Shown here piece by piece: positions 6,524 to 10,178 of a stretch of DNA of 10,178 nucleotides (the first letter of the stretch is position 1; each line of letters starts with the position of its first letter). The notes beneath the pieces are model-generated. The model had not been told where the DNA came from and did not search any database. It worked only from the letters and a program-made list of their open reading frames with translations. The stretch is taken from assembly GCA_019633425.1 (NCBI GenBank), contig WSUB01000348.1, positions 1 to 10,178 on the forward strand, read 5' to 3'. The stretch comes from Tulasnella sp. 424. Its lineage: Eukaryota > Basidiomycota > Agaricomycetes > Cantharellales > Tulasnellaceae. Made by a program: the position numbers and the translations under genes.

Positions 6524-7858
6524 TTAACAGTGGTCGGCATCATCCTCAGGCTCATGGTCGTCATCATCCATATCTTCATCACTGCTATCTGCTTGATCAT
6601 CACTGTCATCTGCTTCATCATCGGATTCTTCTGATTCATCATCCTCTCCCTCTGTTTCAAGGTCCAATATAGCCTGCATCTCCAATAGGCATTGCTCCTT
6701 TTCTTTCATAAGCGTAACCCTCTGCTCAGCTAGCGTGCGATACCGATCCTGCAGATCCTGCCTTCTCCTGCGCTGCCTTTCCACATCCTGATTGGAGCCA
6801 AAATCCTGCAGAATGCAGAGAGGATTTGCAACCACTGGATGAAGATCATCTGGAAGCAGTCCTTGAGGTGCTGCATGGTGCCCATATTCTTTGAGGAACT
6901 CAGCTTCGTCCATCACCTCCCCAAAGACATTTTTGACCGGATCCCATGCAACTGGACGGACCAAATCCCTGACAGGTTTGGCCTCAATCTCAACAATGGA
7001 CCACTGTACCACGTCAAACCGGTGGCTGATGCTTCTTGATTCACCCTCAGGCTCAATGGCAGGTCCTGAAACCCATTTCATTAGCAACTAGCTCCAACAG
7101 GCCCAAAAATGCACTGACCAAACAGTGAGCCAGTAGGGACAACATCCAGATGATTACTCAGTAAAAGGTCTTCATCATTGTCCATTTTCAGCCTGTGTGA
7201 AAGATTAGACACCAGTATTCTGAAGGTCAGAGGATAGAGGGATAGAGCGAACAGAATTTTCTTTAGCTTTGCCTGGTTGCGTGGTTTCCTTATGGCGAGA
7301 CATGCAATGGCCTCTTGAGGCGTGTAGATCCACTCAACCAGAAGTTCGCCCTTTGGTCATATTAAATACTTAGTTCTCTTTCCAGATAATCTCTTGAAAG
7401 ACTTGCCTTCTGGGTGTTCTTGTCAAACCTGACCATTCGAATACACGCCAAGCCCTTACTGCCATTGTTGATGTTAAAGACTCCACACCCGTTTGGTGGC
7501 CAGAGGAGCTTGACTGGTTTTCCCTGCACTTGATCAAAGTCTAAGGGAAAATCAACAACTGAGCAATAGAACCTTCTAAAGACTCACATGGCATCCGTCG
7601 TCCACTCTGTATGAAAACTTCTGTCTTACGTCCTCCATAAAAGGCTGCCAATTCCCCGCCTAGGCCAATGGCACGTTCCCTGAGTTGTTGTGTTTTCTCC
7701 AACTCCCAAGGACTGATGCTCGCAGTATCCGAAGATGGGTTTTCGCCCACTGCCTTTGCTGGTCCTGCTCTGGTCTTGCCCTTGGTCTTGCGCATGGTCT
7801 TGCGTTGGTTCCGAGTGCTCTCGGTAAGGAGCTTGACTGGATTGGGAGTTCTGGGCAT
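6524..7858 (-). CDS. Spliced hypothetical protein with acidic C-terminus (about 392 residues)
   Basis: Four exons on the minus strand, 7858-7588, 7540-7370, 7313-7119 and 7065-6524, sum to 1179 nt (392 codons plus TAA at 6526-6524). The ATG at 7858 is the first Met after an in-frame TGA about 80 nt upstream. The N-terminus is basic (KLLTESTRNQRKTMRKTKGK); the middle has a globular look (ELAAFYGGRKTEVFIQSGRR, PPNGCGVFNINNGSKGLACI); near residues 290-345 lies a charged, probably coiled-coil segment (VERQRRRRQDLQDRYRTLAE); the last 45 or so residues are almost all Asp/Glu/Ser. I recognise no family. An acidic tail after a coiled coil suits a nuclear or chromatin protein, but that is only a guess. 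Intact splicing contrasts with the decayed elements around it. The middle intron is the weakest part of the model; if wrong, this is a pseudogene with a stop and a frameshift near 7350. Confidence 0.62.
7066..7118 (-). other. Intron 3 (53 nt)
   Basis: Donor GTCAGT, branch site TTGCTAATGA, acceptor GGGTTTCAG. Splicing joins DVVPTGSLFG to PAIEPEGESRSIS in frame and removes an in-frame TAA. This is the strongest intron of the gene and has fungal size and signals. Confidence 0.82.
7314..7369 (-). other. Intron 2 (56 nt), tentative
   Basis: Donor GTATTT, acceptor CGCCTCAAG. It bypasses a TAA and restores the frame between SRDYLEREL and AIACLAIRKP. The acceptor is weak (AAG) and the excised part contains a readable LLVEWIYTPQE, so a frameshift mutation or a different acceptor is possible. 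Confidence 0.4.
7541..7587 (-). other. Intron 1 (47 nt)
   Basis: Donor GTGAGT, acceptor TTTTCCCTTAG with a pyrimidine tract, and a possible branch site TGCTCAG. Splicing joins ..GRRMP with YFDQVQGKPVKLLW in one frame and removes an in-frame TAG. Confidence 0.75.
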
Positions 7859-7966
7859 TGCGAGTGTGAGAATTCTGGGATGATGGTGGTGGAAGCAGAT
7901 ACAGCTGCCTCCGTGAGAACTGGGTTCTCAGAGCCTCAACAGATCACAATTTCACACACTCATGGT

Positions 7967-8035
7967 TTCACCCTCGGGCTCAAGGTAAGGATTAACTCCA
8001 GTATTCTCAGCAAAACTGACCCTCCAATGGGCCAT
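7967..8035 (-). other. Diverged partial copy of the exon 3-intron 3-exon 4 junction
   Basis: Minus-strand ttgagcccgagggtgaa (7983-7967) matches ttgagcctgagggtgaa in exon 4 (7056-7040) at 16 of 17 bases, giving EPEGE in both. Upstream of it both have ggtcagt, a ggag, and a ttaat/ctaat in the same order. This suggests an old tandem duplication of part of the gene lying between the gene's start and the minisatellite. Confidence 0.35.
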
Positions 8036-8916
8036 GGGAGACGGTCTGAGCCGGAGTGAATGACAGAGGTGGGTGGTTGGTCTAAACCGCTCTCCCAGAC
8101 CCGCAGACCTTCTCTCATTGTCGCGCTCCACCATGACAAGCTCCCAACCCAATCACCATAGGCAAACAATAAATAAATAAATAAACCGAAAAGAAAATGG
8201 AGTGGAAAACAGAATGGGAGACAGTATTGGGAAGCGTGAAGGATGGAGGTGGGTGGTTGGTCTAAACCGCTCTCCCAGGCCCGCAGACCTTCTCTCATCA
8301 TCACACTCCACCACTACAAACTCCCAACCCGATCACCATAGGTGAACCATAAATAAATAAACCGAAAAGATAATGGAGTGGAAACCGAGAATAAAGGATA
8401 TGGAAGACAGTCTTGGGGAGCGTGAACAATGGAGGTGGGTGGTTGGTCTAAACCGCTCTCCCAGGCCCGCAGACCTTCTCTCATTGTCGCGCTCCACCAT
8501 GACAAGCTCCCAACCCAATCACCATAGGCGAACAATAAATAAATACCTAAACCGAAAAGATAATGGAGTGGAAACCGAGAATAAAGGATATGGAAGACAG
8601 TCTTGGGGAGCATGAACAATGGAGGTGGGTGGTTGGTCTAAACCGCTCTCCCAGGCCCGCAGACCTTCTCTCATTGTCGCGCTCCACCATGACAAGCTCC
8701 CAACCCAATCACCATAGGCGAACAATAAATAAATAAATAAACCGAAAAGAAAATGGAGTGTAAAACAGAATAAAGGGCATGGGAGACAGTATTGGGAAGC
8801 GTGAAGGATGGAGGTGGGTGGTTGGTCTAAACCGCTCTCCCAGGCCCGCAGACCTTCTCTCATCATCACACTCTACCACTACAAGCTCCCAATCCCAATG
8901 ACAATATGCGAAACCA
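8027..8916. repeat. Minisatellite, five copies of a unit of about 185 bp
   Basis: The core ggtgggtggttggtctaaac recurs, with unit starts at 8066, 8246, 8432, 8622 and 8811 (spacings 180, 186, 190, 189). The last copy is partial, ending near 8911, and a partial tail precedes the first (about 8027-8065). Each unit carries a variable (ATAA)n run. Two head types alternate: tcattgtcgcgctcc (copies 1, 3, 4) and tcatcatcacactc (copies 2, 5). Tails also come in two types, so copies are mosaics, as unequal exchange would give. Long minus-strand open frames here are by-products of the repeat. Confidence 0.93.
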
Positions 8917-9113
8917 AAAAAAAGAATAAAGAAAATCAAAGAGGAGAGAGGGGCACGCGCAGGACACAACCCGCAGAAGCGCAGGAGGTGCCGGCAAGGA
9001 CATGGTATCCCTGCCCGCACCACGGAGCTTCTTCCGTGGGTTGCCAGCATAATCGTAGCAACAGGTGCCAGGAAATGGCACAAAAGAGAGGGGGCAAGAG
9101 TGAATGTTGATCA
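8917..9113. other. Spacer between minisatellite and satellite, with hairpins
   Basis: A-rich then GC-rich unique sequence. A hairpin at 9020-9039 pairs ccacgga with tccgtgg over a 6-nt loop, and gtgcc/ggcac (about 9066-9080) forms a smaller one. No gene seen. Confidence 0.4.
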
Positions 9114-9640
9114 ATGACGGTGGGCTCTAACATGTTAAGGCTAGAAAGGTGGCAGCAAGGCTTGAACAACGATGGCGAGGTGCTGAGAGGTCAAGCAACG
9201 GCAGCGGGAGTTTGGGAGGCGGTGGTGAGAGCCTTGAAGACAGCAGCGAGCATTTCAGGGCTTGAAAAATGGTGTAAGGAGAGTGTCGAGTCGGCAACGA
9301 GAGGCGTGTGGAATCGGCTTAAATTGCGGCGAGGCAGGTTAAGGTCGAGAACGTCGGCGAAGGGGAAGCGGCGGGAGGTCGGTGTGGAGGTCGAAAACGG
9401 CGGCCTCAACATTCGATATCGATGATATCGAACGTCGAAAATAGCGAACGGGGAGTTGGAGCGGGGGGAGGTCGGTGCCAAGGTCGAGAACGCCAGCCTA
9501 GGGAGTTGAAGCAGCGAGCGGTCGTTGTCGAGGTCGAAAAAAATGGTTGGTGTAGATGAAGCGGCGGAAACTAGGTGGCGAGATCGAAAACGGCGGCCTC
9601 GACGGGGGAGTTAAGGCAGCGGCAGGTCGGTGTCGGTCGA
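9114..9640. repeat. Degenerate G-rich repeat region leading into the satellite
   Basis: Purine-rich plus strand with scattered variants of gcgggaggtcg and aggtcgaaaa, becoming regular after about 9340. From 9114 to about 9320 a minor open frame exists but its composition grades into the repeats, so I do not call a gene. Confidence 0.6.
9412..9432. repeat. Palindrome 1 in satellite
   Basis: ttcgatatc (9412-9420), spacer gat, gatatcgaa (9424-9432): 9-bp arms, a shortened version of palindrome 2. Confidence 0.7.
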
Positions 9641-9705
9641 AACAAAGGCGTAGCGGGAGTTGAAGTAACGGGAGGGCGGTCGCGAGGTCGAAAAAAGCCA
9701 CCTCA

Positions 9706-9741
9706 ACGTTCGATATCATCACCGACGATGATATCGAACGT
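9706..9741. repeat. Palindrome 2 in satellite (15-bp arms)
   Basis: acgttcgatatcatc (9706-9720) and gatgatatcgaacgt (9727-9741) are exact reverse complements around the 6-nt spacer accgac. This is the most complete of the three. Confidence 0.85.
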
Positions 9742-9932
9742 CGACGGGGAGTTGAAGGTCCGGGGAGTCGAAAAAAGGCCGTAGCGGGAGTTGAGGTGGC
9801 GGGAGGTCGGCGTCGAGGTCTAAAAAGAGCCGAAGGGGGAGTGGAGGTGGCGGGAGGTCGGCGTCGAAGTCGAAAAAGGCCGTAGCGGGAGTTGAGGTCG
9901 ATGCCGAGGTCGATAAAAGCGATCTCGACGTT

Positions 9933-9958
9933 CGATATCATCGTCGGCGATGATATCG
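9933..9958. repeat. Palindrome 3 in satellite (11-bp arms)
   Basis: cgatatcatcg (9933-9943), spacer tcgg, cgatgatatcg (9948-9958). The left flank gacgtt is as in palindrome 2, while the right arm has diverged to ggcgac. Confidence 0.8.
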
Positions 9959-10178
9959 GCGACGAGAGGTCGGCGTCGAGGTCGAAAAAGAGCCGTAGCG
10001 GGAGTGGAAGTGGCGGGAGGTCGGTGTCGACATCGAAAAAAGGCCGTAGCGGGAGTCGATGCGGCGGGAGGTCGGCGTCGAGGTCGAAAAAGAGCCGAAG
10101 GGGGAGTGGAGGTGGCGGGAGGTCGGCGTCGAAGTCGAAAAAGTCCGTAGCGGGAGTTGATGTCGATGCCGAGGTCGA

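Larger units (their letters stand above)
9641..10178. repeat. 51-bp satellite with 265-bp higher-order period, cut by the window end
   Basis: Units start with gtagcgggag (or the variant gaagggggag) at about 9650, 9781, 9832, 9882, 9995, 10046, 10097 and 10147. Adjacent units are 50-51 bp apart. The trio 9781/9832/9882 recurs as 10046/10097/10147, each exactly 265 bp later, so a larger unit containing one palindrome has been amplified. Because 51 is a multiple of 3, both strands show long low-complexity open frames. The array continues past the window. Confidence 0.9.

Noticed and set aside
7668..8059. Plus-strand frames opposite exon 1 of the minus-strand gene
   Set aside because: They are antisense to the spliced gene and lack supporting motifs.
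7960..8869. Three long minus-strand frames (114, 101, 116 codons) with repeated hydrophobic segments that look membrane-like
   Set aside because: They arise from the minisatellite, whose unit is near a multiple of three; the 190-bp spacing breaks the frame, and the copies do not form one protein.
9498..10150. Pro/Arg-rich minus-strand frame and Arg/Gly-rich plus-strand frame in the satellite
   Set aside because: A 51-bp period keeps any frame open on both strands, and the peptides are pure low-complexity repeats.
8027..10178. CRISPR-like array
   Set aside because: Units are long, have no unique spacers of constant length, and the context is eukaryotic.

Overview
This window reads as the left end of a fungal chromosome, probably a basidiomycete. 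It opens with a perfect C-rich telomere array, (AACCT)n, which is TTAGG on the other strand, and runs inward through a subtelomere built from nested repeats and decayed transposons. The fungal call is an inference. It rests on a spliced gene with introns of about 47-56 nt carrying GT-AG ends and a GCTAAT branch site, and on Ty3/gypsy and Tc1 proteins that read like those of Agaricomycetes. TTAGG is better known from arthropods than from fungi, where TTAGGG is usual, so the telomere type is notable.

Layout: 1-126 terminal telomere repeats; 127-872 a hairpin-rich segment of unknown identity; 873-904 a second, interstitial (AACCT)4 block ending in A12; 905-1681 unassigned DNA; 1682-5532 a truncated Ty3/gypsy retrotransposon (gag remnant, then protease, reverse transcriptase, RNase H and integrase) without LTRs and killed by four in-frame TGA codons; 5533-6353 a decayed coding fragment of unknown identity split by a 485-bp Tc1/mariner derivative (5694-6178) with 51-bp perfect terminal inverted repeats and TA flanks; 6350-6361 two TTAGGG units; 6524-7858 (minus strand) the only apparently intact gene, which splices into a 392-residue protein with a coiled-coil-like segment and a very acidic C-terminus; about 8027-8916 a minisatellite of about 185 bp with five copies; 9114-10178 a G-rich region becoming a 51-bp satellite with a 265-bp higher-order period and embedded palindromes, still running at the window edge.

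A theme links several parts. The four pol stops, three missense changes at conserved pol residues and many differences between minisatellite copies are CG to TG or CA changes. That is what cytosine methylation decay or a RIP-like process acting on repeats would leave. Apart from the minus-strand gene, nothing here looks functional as a protein; the region is best read as a repeat-silenced subtelomere with a possible host gene embedded in it.
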